From positions 1 through 64,000 of the forward strand of contig NZ_BMQY01000003.1 in the NCBI RefSeq assembly GCF_014648355.1: DNA of 64,000 bases, written 5' to 3'. How positions within the stretch are numbered: position 1 is the first letter of the stretch; the number at the start of each line of letters is the position of its first letter. A program made the translations under genes and the position numbers. The DNA is from Couchioplanes azureus. Its GTDB lineage: Bacteria; Actinomycetota; Actinomycetes; Mycobacteriales; Micromonosporaceae. A model generated the notes under the pieces. It was not told where the DNA came from, made no database searches, and worked only from the letters and a program-made list of their open reading frames with translations. Positions 9,411-20,191 of this stretch are shown piece after piece.

Positions 9411-9863
9411 TCACGCGGAAGCGGCCGAATGAAGGGCCCGCAGCGCCCGGACCCCCTCGACCGCGTACTCCTTGTCGGCCGCCTGGAGCGCGTGCACGGG
9501 CACCGTCTCGTCGTCGTGCAGCTCCAGCATGGCCCAGGCCGAGTTGCGGTCGAAGCGCACCGCGCGCACCGCCGACCAGGGCAGATCGAAGTTGCCGACG
9601 ACGTTGCGGATCTGCACGTGGTCGGCGTCCGCCCGCACCCGGGGCCGGGTGAAGCTCAGGATGCCCAGGCCGGCGAGCACACCGAGGCCGATCATCGCGC
9701 TCTGGTCACCGCGCGCGAACTTCCCGAGCCCGTCGCCGGTGGAGCCGTGCAGGCCGAAGCTCAGCACGGTGAAGAGGATCACCACCGCGGCCGCGGAGAC
9801 GCCGGCCACCCAGCGGATGCGCCGCGGCCGGAAGGCGACCGCCTCATGCGTGGAAGTACTCAC
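9411..9863 (-). CDS. membrane-anchored PH-domain protein
   Basis: 150 residues from GTG at 9863. Two hydrophobic segments (about 18-40 and 57-72) precede a C-terminal PH-like module with RPRVRADADHVQIRNVVG and LPWSAVRAVRFDRNSAWAML, the pattern of bacterial PH domain family 6. Such proteins are common upstream of or beside his genes in actinomycetes and have no assigned biochemical role. It follows hisG by 68 bases on the same strand. Confidence 0.75.
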   Translation of the reverse strand: MSTSTHEAVAFRPRRIRWVAGVSAAAVVILFTVLSFGLHGSTGDGLGKFARGDQSAMIGLGVLAGLGILSFTRPRVRADADHVQIRNVVGNFDLPWSAVRAVRFDRNSAWAMLELHDDETVPVHALQAADKEYAVEGVRALRALHSAASA

Positions 9864-9931
9864 GTCTACCACTGTGCCACTGCGGCGGTCCGTCCCGCCG
9901 GGCAGGTCCCCCCGCCCGGCGGGACGCGGCG

Positions 9932-10774
9932 TCACAGCCGGCAGTTGGCGATGTCGGTGACCAGGATCGCCCGCGCGCCCAGCTCGTACAGCTCATCCAT
10001 GATCCGGTGCACGTCCACCCGGCGGACCATGGCCTGGACGGCGACCCAGCCCTCGCGGTGCAGCGGCGAGACCGTCGGCGACTCGATGCCCGGCGTCAAC
10101 GCGGTGGCGTTCTCCAGCAGGTCCGCCCGGACGTCGTAGGCGAGCATCACGTAGCTGCGGGCCACCAGCACGCCCTGCAGGCGCCGGACGAGCTGCGCGG
10201 CCCGGGGCTCGGTCGCTTCCTGCCGGCCGATCAGGATCGCCGACGAGCGCAGCAGCGGCTCCCCGACGGTCACCAGCCCGGCCTGGCGCAGCGTGGTGCC
10301 GGTCTCCACCACGTCCGCGATGAGGTCGGCCACGCCCAGGCGCACGGCGTTCTCCACCGCCCCGTCGAGGCGCACGACGTCGGCCTTGAGGTCGTGCTCC
10401 TCCAGGTAGCGCTCAACCACCCCCGGGTACGCGGTGGCGATGCGCCGCCCGCCGATCTCGGCCGCCGAGCCCAGCGAGCCGGCCGGGGCGGCCCAGCGGA
10501 ACGTGGCCCCGCCGAAGCCGAGGTCCAGCACCTCCCGGGCCGGCACGCCCGAGTCGACCAGCAGGTCCCGGCCGGTGATGCCGAGATCCAGGTCGCCGGA
10601 GCCGACGTACGTGGCGATGTCGCGGGGACGCAGGTAGAAGAACTCGACGGCGTTGTCCTCGTCGCGGCAGACGAGGTCCTTGCCGTCCGTGCGCTGGCGG
10701 TAGCCGGCGTCGCGCAGCATCTGGGCGGCCGGGGCGGACAGGGTTCCCTTGTTCGGTACGGCGATGCGCAGCAT
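9932..10774 (-). CDS. hisG: ATP phosphoribosyltransferase, long form
   Basis: 280 residues from ATG 10774 with AAGGAG upstream. Starts MLRIAVPNKGTLSAPA. It contains the PRPP-contact region ADLIADVVETGTTLRQAGL and a C-terminal ACT-like regulatory domain (YVMLAYDVRADLLENATALT to the end), so it is the hexameric, histidine-feedback-inhibited type. It catalyses the first step of histidine synthesis. hisE lies 43 bases upstream; the other his genes are elsewhere. Confidence 0.97.
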   Translation of the reverse strand: MLRIAVPNKGTLSAPAAQMLRDAGYRQRTDGKDLVCRDEDNAVEFFYLRPRDIATYVGSGDLDLGITGRDLLVDSGVPAREVLDLGFGGATFRWAAPAGSLGSAAEIGGRRIATAYPGVVERYLEEHDLKADVVRLDGAVENAVRLGVADLIADVVETGTTLRQAGLVTVGEPLLRSSAILIGRQEATEPRAAQLVRRLQGVLVARSYVMLAYDVRADLLENATALTPGIESPTVSPLHREGWVAVQAMVRRVDVHRIMDELYELGARAILVTDIANCRL

Positions 10775-10817
10775 CGGACGTGCTCCTTCGTTCGAGACGA
10801 TGCGGGCGGAGGGCACG

Positions 10818-11081
10818 TCAGAGATGTCGGTAGACGTCCTCCAGCTCGAGACCGCTGGCGATCATGAGCACCTGCGCCTGGTAGAGCAGCTGCGAGATCT
10901 CCTCGGCGGCCCGCTGCGGCCCCTCGTGCTCGGCCGCCATCCAGGACTCGGCGGCCTCCTCGACGACCTTCTTCCCGATGAAGTGCACGCCGGCGTCCAG
11001 CGCCGCCACGGTGCCCGAACCCTCGGGTCGCTCCGCCGCCTTCGTCCGCAGCTCGGCGAACAACTCTTCGAACGTCTTCAC
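10818..11081 (-). CDS. hisE: phosphoribosyl-ATP pyrophosphohydrolase
   Basis: 87 residues from GTG 11081 ([19 protein letters not shown]). The MazG-like fold residues [18 protein letters not shown] and [14 protein letters not shown], which bind Mg-pyrophosphate, are intact. Second step of histidine synthesis, normally co-expressed with hisG as here. It is divergent from the amino-acid ABC transporter, with about 100 bases between the starts. Confidence 0.95.
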   Translation of the reverse strand: MKTFEELFAELRTKAAERPEGSGTVAALDAGVHFIGKKVVEEAAESWMAAEHEGPQRAAEEISQLLYQAQVLMIASGLELEDVYRHL

Positions 11082-11145
11082 GGGAGCCGATTGTGGCAGC
11101 TCATGCGTCCCAGGCGGCGCACGGCCCCAACCCTTGGGATCCTGG

Positions 11146-11176
11146 TTGGCCCGCCGTACGCGGTCGGGGTTAGCCT
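11146..11176 (+). promoter_or_regulatory. promoter of the amino-acid ABC transporter
   Basis: TTGGCC (11146-11151) and TAGCCT (11171-11176) are 19 bases apart, and the ATG follows seven bases after the -10, with no Shine-Dalgarno. The substrate-binding-protein mRNA is therefore probably leaderless. Confidence 0.5.
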
Positions 11177-11183
11177 GCGGCAC

Positions 11184-12053
11184 ATGGTCAGCAGAAACAC
11201 CGTCGCGGCGCTGGCGGGCGCCACCATGCTCCTCACCGCGCTGGGCGCCTGCGCCCCGGCGGACGAGGCTCCCTCGCCGAACGACGGCGCGGCGACCGCC
11301 GCCGCCTGCCCGAGCGGCGCGCTGGGCACCCGGACGCCGGGCAAGCTCACGATCGGCACCGACAACCCGGCGTACGAGCCCTGGTTCAGCGACAACAAGC
11401 CGGCCAACGGCAAGGGCTTCGAGTCGGCCGTGGCGTACGAGGTCGCCGAGCGGCTCGGTTATCCCGCGGCGAACGTGGTCTGGACCCACGTGACCTTCAA
11501 CAACGCGATCGCGCCCGGCCCCAAGACCTTCGACTTCGACATCAACCAGTTCTCGATCACGCCGGAGCGCAGGAAGGCGGTCGACTTCTCGTCGCCCTAC
11601 TACCTCGTGCGGCAGACCGTGATCACGACGAAGGGCTCGAAGATCGCCGGGGCGAAGACCATCGCCGAGCTCAAGGACGCGACGCTGGGCGCCCAGGTCG
11701 GCACCACCAGCTACAAGGCGATCACCGATCTGCTGAAGCCGGCCGCGAAGCCGCAGGTCTTCAACAACAACGACGACGCCAAGAAGGCCCTGGAGAACAA
11801 GCAGGTCGACGGCATCGTCGTGGACCTGCCGACCGCCTTCTACATGACCGGCGCCGAGCTCGAGGACGGCGTCATCGTCGGGCAGCTACCCCAGGTCGGC
11901 GTCCCCGAGCAGTTCGGTCTGGTCCTGGACCTGGGCTCCAAGCTCACCCCGTGCGTCAGCAAGGCCGTGGACCAGCTGCGCCAGGACGGCACCCTCGCGA
12001 CGCTGGAGAAGACCTGGCTGGCCGGCTCCGCCGGGGCACCCGAGCTGTCGTGA
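11184..12053 (+). CDS. amino-acid ABC transporter, substrate-binding lipoprotein
   Basis: 289 residues. The signal peptide ends in the lipobox LGAC with C23 as the lipid anchor. The mature part is a type-3 solute-binding protein (SBP_bac_3): [39 protein letters not shown] and the hinge [12 protein letters not shown]. It captures a polar amino acid outside the membrane and feeds the permease whose GTG overlaps its stop (GTGA). The amino acid cannot be named from sequence. Confidence 0.9.
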   Translation: MVSRNTVAALAGATMLLTALGACAPADEAPSPNDGAATAAACPSGALGTRTPGKLTIGTDNPAYEPWFSDNKPANGKGFESAVAYEVAERLGYPAANVVWTHVTFNNAIAPGPKTFDFDINQFSITPERRKAVDFSSPYYLVRQTVITTKGSKIAGAKTIAELKDATLGAQVGTTSYKAITDLLKPAAKPQVFNNNDDAKKALENKQVDGIVVDLPTAFYMTGAELEDGVIVGQLPQVGVPEQFGLVLDLGSKLTPCVSKAVDQLRQDGTLATLEKTWLAGSAGAPELS

Positions 12054-12898
12054 CCGCCGAGCTCCACCGGCTCAGCGAGATCCAGCGGGACCGCATCGCC
12101 TACCGCAGGCGGCAGACGATCCGCTCGGTGCTGCTCGCGGCGGTGTCCACCGCCGTGGTGGGCGGCGCGCTGGCCGTCGCGGTCACCGGCGCGCCGGGCT
12201 GGGAGCGCGTGCAGACCTCGTTCTTCGACTGGCAGGTGGCGAAGAAGTACCTGCCCGACGTGCTCGACGGGCTCTGGCTCAACATCCGTCTGCTGGCCGT
12301 CTGCGCGGCCGCCGCGCTAGCGCTCGGCCTGCTGGTCGCGGTCCTGCGCACGCTGCGCGGCCCGGTCTTCTTCCCGGTACGGGCGCTGGCCACCGGCTAC
12401 ACGTACGCGTTCCGCGGCCTCCCGCTGATCATCGTGCTCTACGTGTGCACCCTCGGCGTGCCGGGGCTGCGGCTGCAGGGCATGCCCAGCGTGCTGGTGC
12501 TCGGCGGGGCGGCGCTGGTGATCACGTACGGGGCGTACCTGGCCGAGGTGTTCCGGGCCGGCATCGAGTCGGTGCACCCGAGCCAGCTCGCCGCCGCGCG
12601 GTCGCTGGGCCTGACCTACCGGCAGACGATGCGCCACGTGGTGCTCCCCCAGGCGGTACGCCGGGTCGCCCCGCCGCTGCTCAACGACACCGTGGCGCTG
12701 CAGAAGGACGTGGGCCTGGTGTCGCTGGCCGGGCCGATCGACGCCGTGCGCGCGGCCCAGATCGCCACCGCGCAGGATGCCAACTTCACCCCGTACATCG
12801 TGGCCGGGGTGCTCTTCGTCCTGCTCGCCCTGCCGCTCATCGGCGTGACCGACTGGGTCACCCTGCGCGCGGCCCGCCGCCAGTCCGCGGGGTCCTGA
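12050..12898 (+). CDS. amino-acid ABC transporter permease (HisM family)
   Basis: 282 residues from GTG overlapping the upstream stop. Several membrane helices follow a short cytosolic N-terminus. The EAA loop that contacts the ATPase is clear: GIESVHPSQLAAARSLGL followed by RQTMRHVVLPQAVRR. Only one permease gene is present, so it probably works as a homodimer. The ATPase gene starts two bases after its stop. Confidence 0.92.
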   Translation: MTAELHRLSEIQRDRIAYRRRQTIRSVLLAAVSTAVVGGALAVAVTGAPGWERVQTSFFDWQVAKKYLPDVLDGLWLNIRLLAVCAAAALALGLLVAVLRTLRGPVFFPVRALATGYTYAFRGLPLIIVLYVCTLGVPGLRLQGMPSVLVLGGAALVITYGAYLAEVFRAGIESVHPSQLAAARSLGLTYRQTMRHVVLPQAVRRVAPPLLNDTVALQKDVGLVSLAGPIDAVRAAQIATAQDANFTPYIVAGVLFVLLALPLIGVTDWVTLRAARRQSAGS

Positions 12899-12899
12899 G

Positions 12900-13640
12900 A
12901 TGCTGCTGTCCTGCGAGAGCCTGCGCAAGACCTTCGGGCCCACGGTGGTGCTCGACGACCTGTCGCTGGAGGTGGCCGAGCACCAGGTGGTGGCGCTGAT
13001 CGGCGCCTCCGGCTCGGGCAAGTCCACGCTGCTGCGCTGCGTCAACCTGCTCACCGAGGTCGACGACGGCGTCATCAGGCTCGACGGCGAGGACATCACC
13101 GACCCCCGGGTGAACCCCGACCTGGTCCGCCGCCGCATCGGCATGGTGTTCCAGTCCTACAACCTGTTCCCGCACATGACGGTGCTGCGCAACATCACCC
13201 TCGCCCCGGACAAGGTGCACGGGCGTGCGGCCGCCGAGATCGAGGAACAGGCCCTGGCGTGGCTGGACCGGGTGGGGCTCGCCGGCAAGGCCGGCAGCTA
13301 TCCCGACCGGCTGTCGGGCGGCCAGCAGCAGCGCGTCGCGATCGTGCGGGCCCTGGTGAACAGCCCGCGGCTGCTGCTCCTGGACGAGGTGACCTCGGCG
13401 CTGGACCCGGAGCTGGTCGGCGAGGTGCTCACGATGATCCGCGGCCTCAAGGACGACGGTATGACCATGGTGCTGGCCACCCACGAGATGGGCTTCGCCC
13501 GGCAGGTCGCCGACCGGGTCGTCTTCCTCGACGGCGGCCGGGTGCGGGAGGCCGGGCCGCCCGAGCAGGTGCTCGGCGACCCGGTCGAGGCACGGACCCG
13601 CCAGTTCCTGGCCCGCATCATCGAGGCGGGCCGGCTCTAG
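12900..13640 (+). CDS. amino-acid ABC transporter ATP-binding protein
   Basis: 246 residues. Walker A GASGSGKST, Q-loop in MVFQSYNLFPHM, signature LSGGQQQRV, Walker B LLLLDEVTSALDPE and the switch His in ATHEMGF are intact, with the GlnQ/HisP-type sequence between them. It powers uptake by the permease encoded just upstream. Its stop lies four bases from the end of ribH, which comes from the opposite strand; no terminator is visible in that gap. Confidence 0.95.
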   Translation: MLLSCESLRKTFGPTVVLDDLSLEVAEHQVVALIGASGSGKSTLLRCVNLLTEVDDGVIRLDGEDITDPRVNPDLVRRRIGMVFQSYNLFPHMTVLRNITLAPDKVHGRAAAEIEEQALAWLDRVGLAGKAGSYPDRLSGGQQQRVAIVRALVNSPRLLLLDEVTSALDPELVGEVLTMIRGLKDDGMTMVLATHEMGFARQVADRVVFLDGGRVREAGPPEQVLGDPVEARTRQFLARIIEAGRL

Positions 13641-13644
13641 GTTC

Positions 13645-14121
13645 TCAGCCTTTCTCGACGTCGCGGATGGCGAGGACGGCGTCGAGCACGGCCACCGTGC
13701 TCTGCCAGCCCTTGTCCTCGATCGAGTCCTCCAGGCCGGCCCGGTCCTTGGCCTGGCCGAGGCTCTCCACGGTCAGCACGCCGTGCGCGACCGGGGTGCG
13801 CTCGTCCAGGGACACCCTTGTCAGCCCGGCGGTCACGGCGTCGCAGACGTAGTCGAAGTGCGCCGTCTCCCCGCGGATGACCACGCCGAGCGCCACGACC
13901 GCGTCGCACTTCTTCGCCATCGCCTGCGCGACCACCGGCAGCTCCACCGAGCCCGCCACCCGGGCCACGACCACGTCCTTCACGCCGCACGCCTCCGCCG
14001 CGGCCTGCGCCCGCGCGACCATGTGGTCGACCAGGTCGGCATGCCAGCGCGAGCCGACGATGCCGAGCTTGAGCCCGGCGCCGTCGACGGTGTTCAGGTG
14101 CGGATCACCGAAACCGGCCAT
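13645..14121 (-). CDS. ribH: 6,7-dimethyl-8-ribityllumazine synthase
   Basis: 158 residues. GIVGSRWHADLVDHMV, the substrate loop VAGSVELPVVAQAMA and ALGVVIRGETAHFDYVCDAV, with the catalytic His, mark lumazine synthase. It condenses the ribBA product (dihydroxybutanone phosphate) with the ribD-derived pyrimidine. Last gene of the riboswitch-controlled rib operon, with AGGGGG as a ribosome binding site and a small GCCCC/GGGGC hairpin before it. Confidence 0.96.
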   Translation of the reverse strand: MAGFGDPHLNTVDGAGLKLGIVGSRWHADLVDHMVARAQAAAEACGVKDVVVARVAGSVELPVVAQAMAKKCDAVVALGVVIRGETAHFDYVCDAVTAGLTRVSLDERTPVAHGVLTVESLGQAKDRAGLEDSIEDKGWQSTVAVLDAVLAIRDVEKG

Positions 14122-14166
14122 GTTGCCCCCTTTACGATCAATGTTTCCACGCCCCGAGGGGGCTTA

Positions 14167-15361
<1,195 letters not shown>

Positions 15362-15372
<11 letters not shown>

Positions 15373-15964
15373 GACGTGCCCCCAGCATCTTCTCGACATA
15401 CTTCGCGATGACGTCGACCTCGAGGTTGACCGGGTCGCCGACGTCCTTGGACCCCAGGACGGTGAGCTTGAGCGTGGTCGGGATCAGCCCCACGCTGAAC
15501 GTGCCGGCGGTCACCGCCATGACGGTCAGCGAGACGCCGTCGACGGTGATCGAACCCTTCTCCACCACGTAGCGGGACAGCTCCGGCGGCAACGAGAAGG
15601 TCACCACCTCCCACTGGTCGGCCGGCTCGCGGCCGACGATCGTGGCGACGCCGTCCACGTGGCCCTGCACGAGGTGGCCGCCGAGCCGGCTGCCGACCGT
15701 CGCGGCCCGCTCCAGGTTGACCGCGCTGCCGGCGCGCAGCGCGCCGAGCGAGGAGCGCCGCAGGGTCTCACCCATGACGTCCGCGGTGAACACGCCGTCG
15801 ACGCTGTCCAGGACCGTGAGACAGACCCCGTTGACCGCGATCGAGTCGCCGTGCCGCGCGTCCGACGTGACGAGCGGCCCCCGGACGGCGAGCACCGCCG
15901 AGTCTCCCCCCGCGTCGGTGAGGTGCACGACCTCACCGAGTTCCTCGACGATTCCGGTGAACAT
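15362..15964 (-). CDS. ribE: riboflavin synthase, alpha subunit
   Basis: 200 residues beginning [12 protein letters not shown]. Two homologous lumazine-binding barrels are visible, each with a VNGVCLTV or VDGVSLTV strand. It dismutates two molecules of dimethyl-ribityllumazine to riboflavin. The start shares one base with the ribD stop (TGATG), so translation is coupled. The C-terminus, GARHAG, runs 11 bases into ribBA. Confidence 0.96.
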
Positions 15965-17046
15965 CAGAGCTCCCTTTCCGGTGCGGGGTGGTCGGACGGC
16001 TTCTGCCGCAGCGTGGCGGTGAAGCGCAGGTCGGCGCCGATCTGCGCGATGTCGGTGAGGTCCAGGTCGATCGCCTCGGCGATGGTGCCGATGCCCGCGT
16101 CCACCAGGGCGGGCCGGCCGGCGCCGAGCAGCTTCGGCGCGACGTATCCGACGACCCGGTCGACCAGCCCGGCGGCGAGGAACGCGCCGGCCAGCGTGGG
16201 ACCGCCCTCCAGCAGCACCGCGCGGATGCCGCGGGCGTACAGCTGGGTCAGCAGGGCGGAGAGGTCGAGGCGGCCGTCCGGGCCGGTGCCCACCTCGGCG
16301 GCCGTGGCGATCCAGCTCTCGGCCGCGGCGTCGCGCACCCGTGCCTTCGCCGGGGTCCGCCCGGCGGTGTCGGCGACCACCCGCAGCGGCTGCTTGATCG
16401 CCAGGCTGCCGTCGCGCAGATACCGGACGGTGAGCTGGGGATCGTCGGCGAGCACGGTGCCGACGCCGACGACGATCGCGTCCACGGTGGCGCGCAGGCG
16501 GTGCACGTCGGCGCGGGCCGGCTCGGAGGTGATCCACATGCTGGTGCCGTCGGCCGCGGCCGAACGCCCGTCGAGGGTGGCCGCGTACTTCCACGTCACG
16601 AACGGGCGGCCGCGGCGGACCGCGGTCAGCCAGGCGACGTTGCCGGCCTCGGCCTCCTCGCGGCGTACCCCCGTCTCGATCTCGATCCCGGCGGCGCGCA
16701 GCGTCGCCGCGCCCCCGGTCGCGACCGGCGTGGGATCGTCGACGGCGATGACCACCCGCCGGATGCCGGCGGCGATCAGCGCCTGGGCGCACGGGCCGGT
16801 GCGCCCGGTGTGGTTGCAGGGCTCGAGGGTGACGACGGCGGTGCCGCCCCGGGCCCGCTTGCCGGCCTGGGCGAGCGCCACGATCTCCGCGTGCGGCCCG
16901 CCCGCGTAGACATGGAAGCCCTCCCCGACGACCTCGCCGTCCGGGTCGAGCAGCAGGCAGCCGACGACCGGGTTGGGGCTCGTCGTGCCGAGGCCACGGG
17001 CGGCAAGCGCGATCGCGCGGCCCATCGCCTCGTGCTCGGTGACCAT
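15964..17046 (-). CDS. ribD: bifunctional pyrimidine deaminase/reductase
   Basis: 360 residues. The N-terminal deaminase has HAEIVAL and EPCNHTGRTGPCAQAL (zinc site with PC-x-x-x-G-x-T-G-P-C). The C-terminal reductase domain, from about 150, has the NADPH-binding VGVGTVLADDPQLTVR and LLEGGPTLAGAFL. First gene of the rib operon, behind an FMN riboswitch and AAGG ribosome binding site. Methodically complete, so the strain should be a riboflavin prototroph. Confidence 0.96.
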   Translation of the reverse strand: MVTEHEAMGRAIALAARGLGTTSPNPVVGCLLLDPDGEVVGEGFHVYAGGPHAEIVALAQAGKRARGGTAVVTLEPCNHTGRTGPCAQALIAAGIRRVVIAVDDPTPVATGGAATLRAAGIEIETGVRREEAEAGNVAWLTAVRRGRPFVTWKYAATLDGRSAAADGTSMWITSEPARADVHRLRATVDAIVVGVGTVLADDPQLTVRYLRDGSLAIKQPLRVVADTAGRTPAKARVRDAAAESWIATAAEVGTGPDGRLDLSALLTQLYARGIRAVLLEGGPTLAGAFLAAGLVDRVVGYVAPKLLGAGRPALVDAGIGTIAEAIDLDLTDIAQIGADLRFTATLRQKPSDHPAPEREL

Positions 17047-17059
17047 CTCAGTGCCTTTC

Positions 17060-17179
17060 CCTGGCGCGGTACGGTCACGCGCCGAGGGAAGGGGAGAAAC
17101 GATAAGAACAGGACATCAGGGGACGCTTCGCGCCACCCCGGGCCGGGCACGCCGCGACGAGCCCCGGTCCTGCTCCGCG
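17060..17179 (-). promoter_or_regulatory. expression platform between FMN riboswitch and ribD
   Basis: About 130 bases between the aptamer and ribD hold a GGGG...CCCC hairpin with an internal loop (near 17111-17131 on the - strand) followed by a weak U-rich TGTTCTTATCGTTT. This could be a ligand-dependent terminator. The fold was judged by eye. Confidence 0.35.
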
Positions 17180-17358
17180 CGCTGTCTCCCATCCGGACTG
17201 TCTGACCGATCGGCGTGTGTGCCGGTCGATCAACCGTCGGCCCCGGATTCTCACCAGGTCCACCGTCCGCCGACGAACGACGTCCGGGTCGCGGGCTTAC
17301 CTCCCCGCGAAGGGAGGATCACCGCCGGTTCGGAATTTCACCGAGTCCCGCCAGCGCG
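17180..17358 (-). promoter_or_regulatory. FMN riboswitch (RFN element)
   Basis: On the - strand the conserved RFN segments occur in order: GGCGGGACTCGGTGAAATTC, ACCGGCGGTGATC, AGCCCGCGA, GGTGAGAATCCG, GGCCGACGG and AGTCCGGATGGGAGACAG. This is the FMN aptamer; binding of FMN lowers expression of the downstream ribD-ribE-ribBA-ribH operon. It fills most of the 370-base gap between ribD and the receiver-GGDEF gene. Confidence 0.95.
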
Positions 17359-17416
17359 TGGTGGGTTACCGATCAGTCTTGCACGCCGGCGCCGAAATGA
17401 CACAGGGCGATCCCCG

Positions 17417-18436
17417 TCACATCGGATCGTCGATGTTCTCCGAGTCGCTGCGGCGGCGGTCGATCGCCACGTACGAGCCGGGCTGGCTCTTCGCCACCTT
17501 CTTCATCTCGGAGGCGACCGCGACCACCGCCCGGTGGTCGGGATAGGGCCGCCCGCCCGCGGTGGACTGCGCGACGCCGATGGAGAGGGTGACCAGCGCG
17601 GCCCGCTGCTTGCCGCCGCGGCGGTCCGGCACCTCGACGTAGCCCCGGCGGGCGTCCTCGGGGTCGTAGAGCCGGTCGGCGGTGGCCTCGAAGTCGGTGA
17701 CCATGTGCTTGGTCAGGGGCAGCACCTGGTCGGGATGGCAGATGAAGACGAAGTCGTCACCGCCGATGTGGCCGAGGAACACCGGCGGGCGCCCGGCGGC
17801 GGTCGCGGCCCGGTGCAGGCTGCGGGCCAGGGCCGTGATGAACTCGTCGCCACGGTCGAAGCCGTACACGTCGTTGACCGGCTTGAAGCGGTCGATGTCG
17901 ACGTAGCCGACGGAGAAGTCCCCGCCGGCCTTCATCCGGTCGGCGATCTCGCGGGTCACCCGGGCGTTGCCGGGCAGGCCGGTCAGCGGCGACACCTCGC
18001 GGAACTCCTTGGTGCGCCGCAGCGTCGAGGAGACCCGGGCGATCAGCTCCGCGGTGTCGAAGGGCTTGACCAGGTAGTCGTCGACGCCGGCGGTGAGGCC
18101 GACGACCTTGTCCACGGTCATCGCCTTGGCGGTCAGCATGATCACCGGCAGGGCGGAGGTGAGCGGCTCGGCGCGCAGCCGGCGGGTCAGCTCCACGCCG
18201 TCCATCCGCGGCATCATCCAGTCGACGACCGCCAGGTCGGGGCGGCGGCTCTCCATCAGCTCGAGCGCCTCCTCGCCGTCGCGGGCCCGCATCACCTCGA
18301 AGCCGTGCACCTCGAGATTGAAGGCCACGAAGCCGGCGATGTCGTCGTCGTCGTCGACGACCAGGACGAGGTCGGGCCGGTCCTCCGGCTCCGAGCCGGG
18401 TCCGTCACCGGGCGGGCGCGCGACGCCGGTGCTCAT
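17417..18436 (-). CDS. response regulator with receiver and GGDEF domain
   Basis: 339 residues. Receiver (about 22-140): acidic D28-D30, phospho-acceptor D72 in [12 protein letters not shown]102 and K124. GGDEF domain (about 150-325): [20 protein letters not shown], then the active-site loop [10 protein letters not shown] (GGDDF at 225-229, an allowed variant of GGDEF), then SIGVA. It is a likely phosphorylation-controlled diguanylate cyclase; no RxxD inhibitory site precedes the loop. Some actinobacterial relatives are degenerate, so activity is not assured. No kinase is adjacent. It starts in a 4-base overlap with rpe. Confidence 0.85.
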   Translation of the reverse strand: MSTGVARPPGDGPGSEPEDRPDLVLVVDDDDDIAGFVAFNLEVHGFEVMRARDGEEALELMESRRPDLAVVDWMMPRMDGVELTRRLRAEPLTSALPVIMLTAKAMTVDKVVGLTAGVDDYLVKPFDTAELIARVSSTLRRTKEFREVSPLTGLPGNARVTREIADRMKAGGDFSVGYVDIDRFKPVNDVYGFDRGDEFITALARSLHRAATAAGRPPVFLGHIGGDDFVFICHPDQVLPLTKHMVTDFEATADRLYDPEDARRGYVEVPDRRGGKQRAALVTLSIGVAQSTAGGRPYPDHRAVVAVASEMKKVAKSQPGSYVAIDRRRSDSENIDDPM

Positions 18437-19110
18437 GCTCGTACGGCGGTGCGCGCGGCTAGCGCCCGTAGCTTGCGGACCGCCTCGGCGGGGTCCTCGG
18501 CACCGTAGACCGCCGTGCCCGCGACGAACGCGTCGGCGCCGGCCTCGGCGGCCTGCTCGATCGTGTCGGCCGCGATGCCGCCGTCGACCTCCAGGCGGAC
18601 CTGGAGATTCTTGGCGGTGATCCGCCGGCGCACGTCACGCACCTTGTCGAGCATCTCGGGCAGGAACTTCTGGCCGCCGAAGCCCGCCTTGATCGTCATG
18701 ATGAGCACGGTGTCCACGTAGGGCAGCAGCTCCAGGTACGGCTCGACGGCGGTGTCCCGGTCGATGGCGAGCCCCGCCTTCGCGCCGGCCGCTCGCAGCG
18801 TCTTCGCCAGCGCCACCGGGTCCTCGCAGGCCTCGGCATGGAAGGTGACGTTGTAGGCGCCGGCCTCGGCGTACCCGGGCGCCCAGCGCTCCGGGTCGGC
18901 GATCATGAGATGCACGTCGAACGGGATCGTCGTCGCCTTGCGCAGGCTCTGCACGACCGGCAGGCCGATGGTCAGGTTGGGAACGAAATGGTTGTCCATG
19001 ACGTCGACGTGCACCCAGTCGGCGGCACCCTCGATGTCGTGCACCGCGTCCGCGAGGTGCGCGAAGTCGGCGGCCAGGATGCTGGGGGCGATGATCGGGG
19101 ATGACTCCAC
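18433..19110 (-). CDS. rpe: ribulose-phosphate 3-epimerase
   Basis: 225 residues from a GTG start. [32 protein letters not shown], the catalytic Asp in [12 protein letters not shown] and [12 protein letters not shown] mark the TIM-barrel epimerase of the pentose phosphate pathway, which interconverts ribulose-5-P and xylulose-5-P. TACACT six bases before the GTG suggests a leaderless message. It overlaps the receiver-GGDEF gene by 4 bases, an unexpected partner. Confidence 0.96.
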   Translation of the reverse strand: MESSPIIAPSILAADFAHLADAVHDIEGAADWVHVDVMDNHFVPNLTIGLPVVQSLRKATTIPFDVHLMIADPERWAPGYAEAGAYNVTFHAEACEDPVALAKTLRAAGAKAGLAIDRDTAVEPYLELLPYVDTVLIMTIKAGFGGQKFLPEMLDKVRDVRRRITAKNLQVRLEVDGGIAADTIEQAAEAGADAFVAGTAVYGAEDPAEAVRKLRALAARTAVRA

Positions 19111-19116
19111 CGCTGA

Positions 19117-19122
19117 AGTGTA
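19117..19122 (-). promoter_or_regulatory. -10 element of rpe
   Basis: TACACT on the - strand, six bases before the rpe GTG, consistent with a leaderless transcript. On the + strand GATACT lies near 19144, before the divergent lipoprotein gene, so the two promoters overlap. Confidence 0.5.
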
Positions 19123-19174
19123 TGGCCTTCTTCCGCCGGGCCGGGATACTCATGGTGTTCTCCGGGAGGACGGC

Positions 19175-20044
19175 ATGCGGCGGGTGGCCATGGCGCTGAC
19201 GGCGGTGGTGCTCACCGCCGGATGCACCGGCGCGCCCCCGGGCGGCGCGGACGGCGACCTCACCGACGACTGGGCCCCGCCACCGGCGCCGGCGCCCTAC
19301 CGCCCGGCGGCGGGCGTGTGCCACGACGAGCTGGCACCGACCGCCGGACCCGGCGACGACCGGCCGGCCGACTGCGACGAGGTCCACGTCAGCGAGACCT
19401 TCCACGTCGGTACCCCGCCCGGCACCGACGTGCCGCCCGCGCCGGGCACGGCGGGCGCGAGGGCCGCCTACCGGGAATGCTCGGCGCAGGCGGAGGACTT
19501 CCTCGGTGGGGACTGGCGCACCGCCGGCATCGCGGTGCACGTGGTGTGGCCGACCCGGCGCGCCTGGTCCGGCGGGGCGCGCTGGTTCCGCTGCGACGTC
19601 ACCCAGTCCGACCTCGACGGGTACGGTCAGAGTGGCCGGCGCGGCAGCCTCGAGGGCGAGCTGGCCGGGCCGTCGCCCCTGCGCCTGGGCTGCTTCGACC
19701 CGGCCGTCGAGGGCGAGACGGTGACCGAGATGCGCCCGGTGCCGTGCACCGGGAAGCACCGCGCCGAGTTCGCCGGGCTGTGGCACGCGCCGGACGTCTC
19801 GTACGCGCAGCTGCAGGCCGGAACCGCCCGCGCCGCGGCGGCCTGCCGCAGCGTGATCGCCCGCTTCGCCGCGGTGCCGGACGACTCGGACATGCAGTAC
19901 CGAAGCGGCTGGATCTCCTACAATCCGACGCGTACGGAGTGGCTGGCCGGCGAGCGGCGGGTGCGCTGCTTCGTCTACTTCGCCGAGCGCACGCTGACGC
20001 GCTCACTCGAGAACGCCGGCCCCGAGGCCCTCCCGCTCGACTGA
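19175..20044 (+). CDS. septum-formation-family lipoprotein
   Basis: 289 residues from an ATG preceded by GGGAGGA. The signal peptide ends in LTAGC with C17 as lipid anchor, followed by a Pro/Asp linker. The mature part has two similar cysteine-containing halves: CDEVHVSETFHVG with WPTRRAWSGGARWFRC, and CTGKHRAEFAGLWHAP with NPTRTEWLAGERRVRC. This duplicated pattern is that of the 'septum formation' domain of actinobacteria. The role in division is known only from the family name. Duplicated cysteine pairs suggest disulfides outside the membrane. Confidence 0.65.
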   Translation: MRRVAMALTAVVLTAGCTGAPPGGADGDLTDDWAPPPAPAPYRPAAGVCHDELAPTAGPGDDRPADCDEVHVSETFHVGTPPGTDVPPAPGTAGARAAYRECSAQAEDFLGGDWRTAGIAVHVVWPTRRAWSGGARWFRCDVTQSDLDGYGQSGRRGSLEGELAGPSPLRLGCFDPAVEGETVTEMRPVPCTGKHRAEFAGLWHAPDVSYAQLQAGTARAAAACRSVIARFAAVPDDSDMQYRSGWISYNPTRTEWLAGERRVRCFVYFAERTLTRSLENAGPEALPLD

Positions 20045-20191
20045 CCGGCCGCTTGCCGCAGCTCTCCGCCCATTCTCGTCCGGTAGCGCTTCGTTGCGCG
20101 GTCTGTCGCACTGCGGCTCGGCTTGTGCGGCCGGCCCCGCGGCGGCGTCGGCCTCTGCGGCCCGGCTTCGGCTTGGGCGCCTGCCCCCCAG

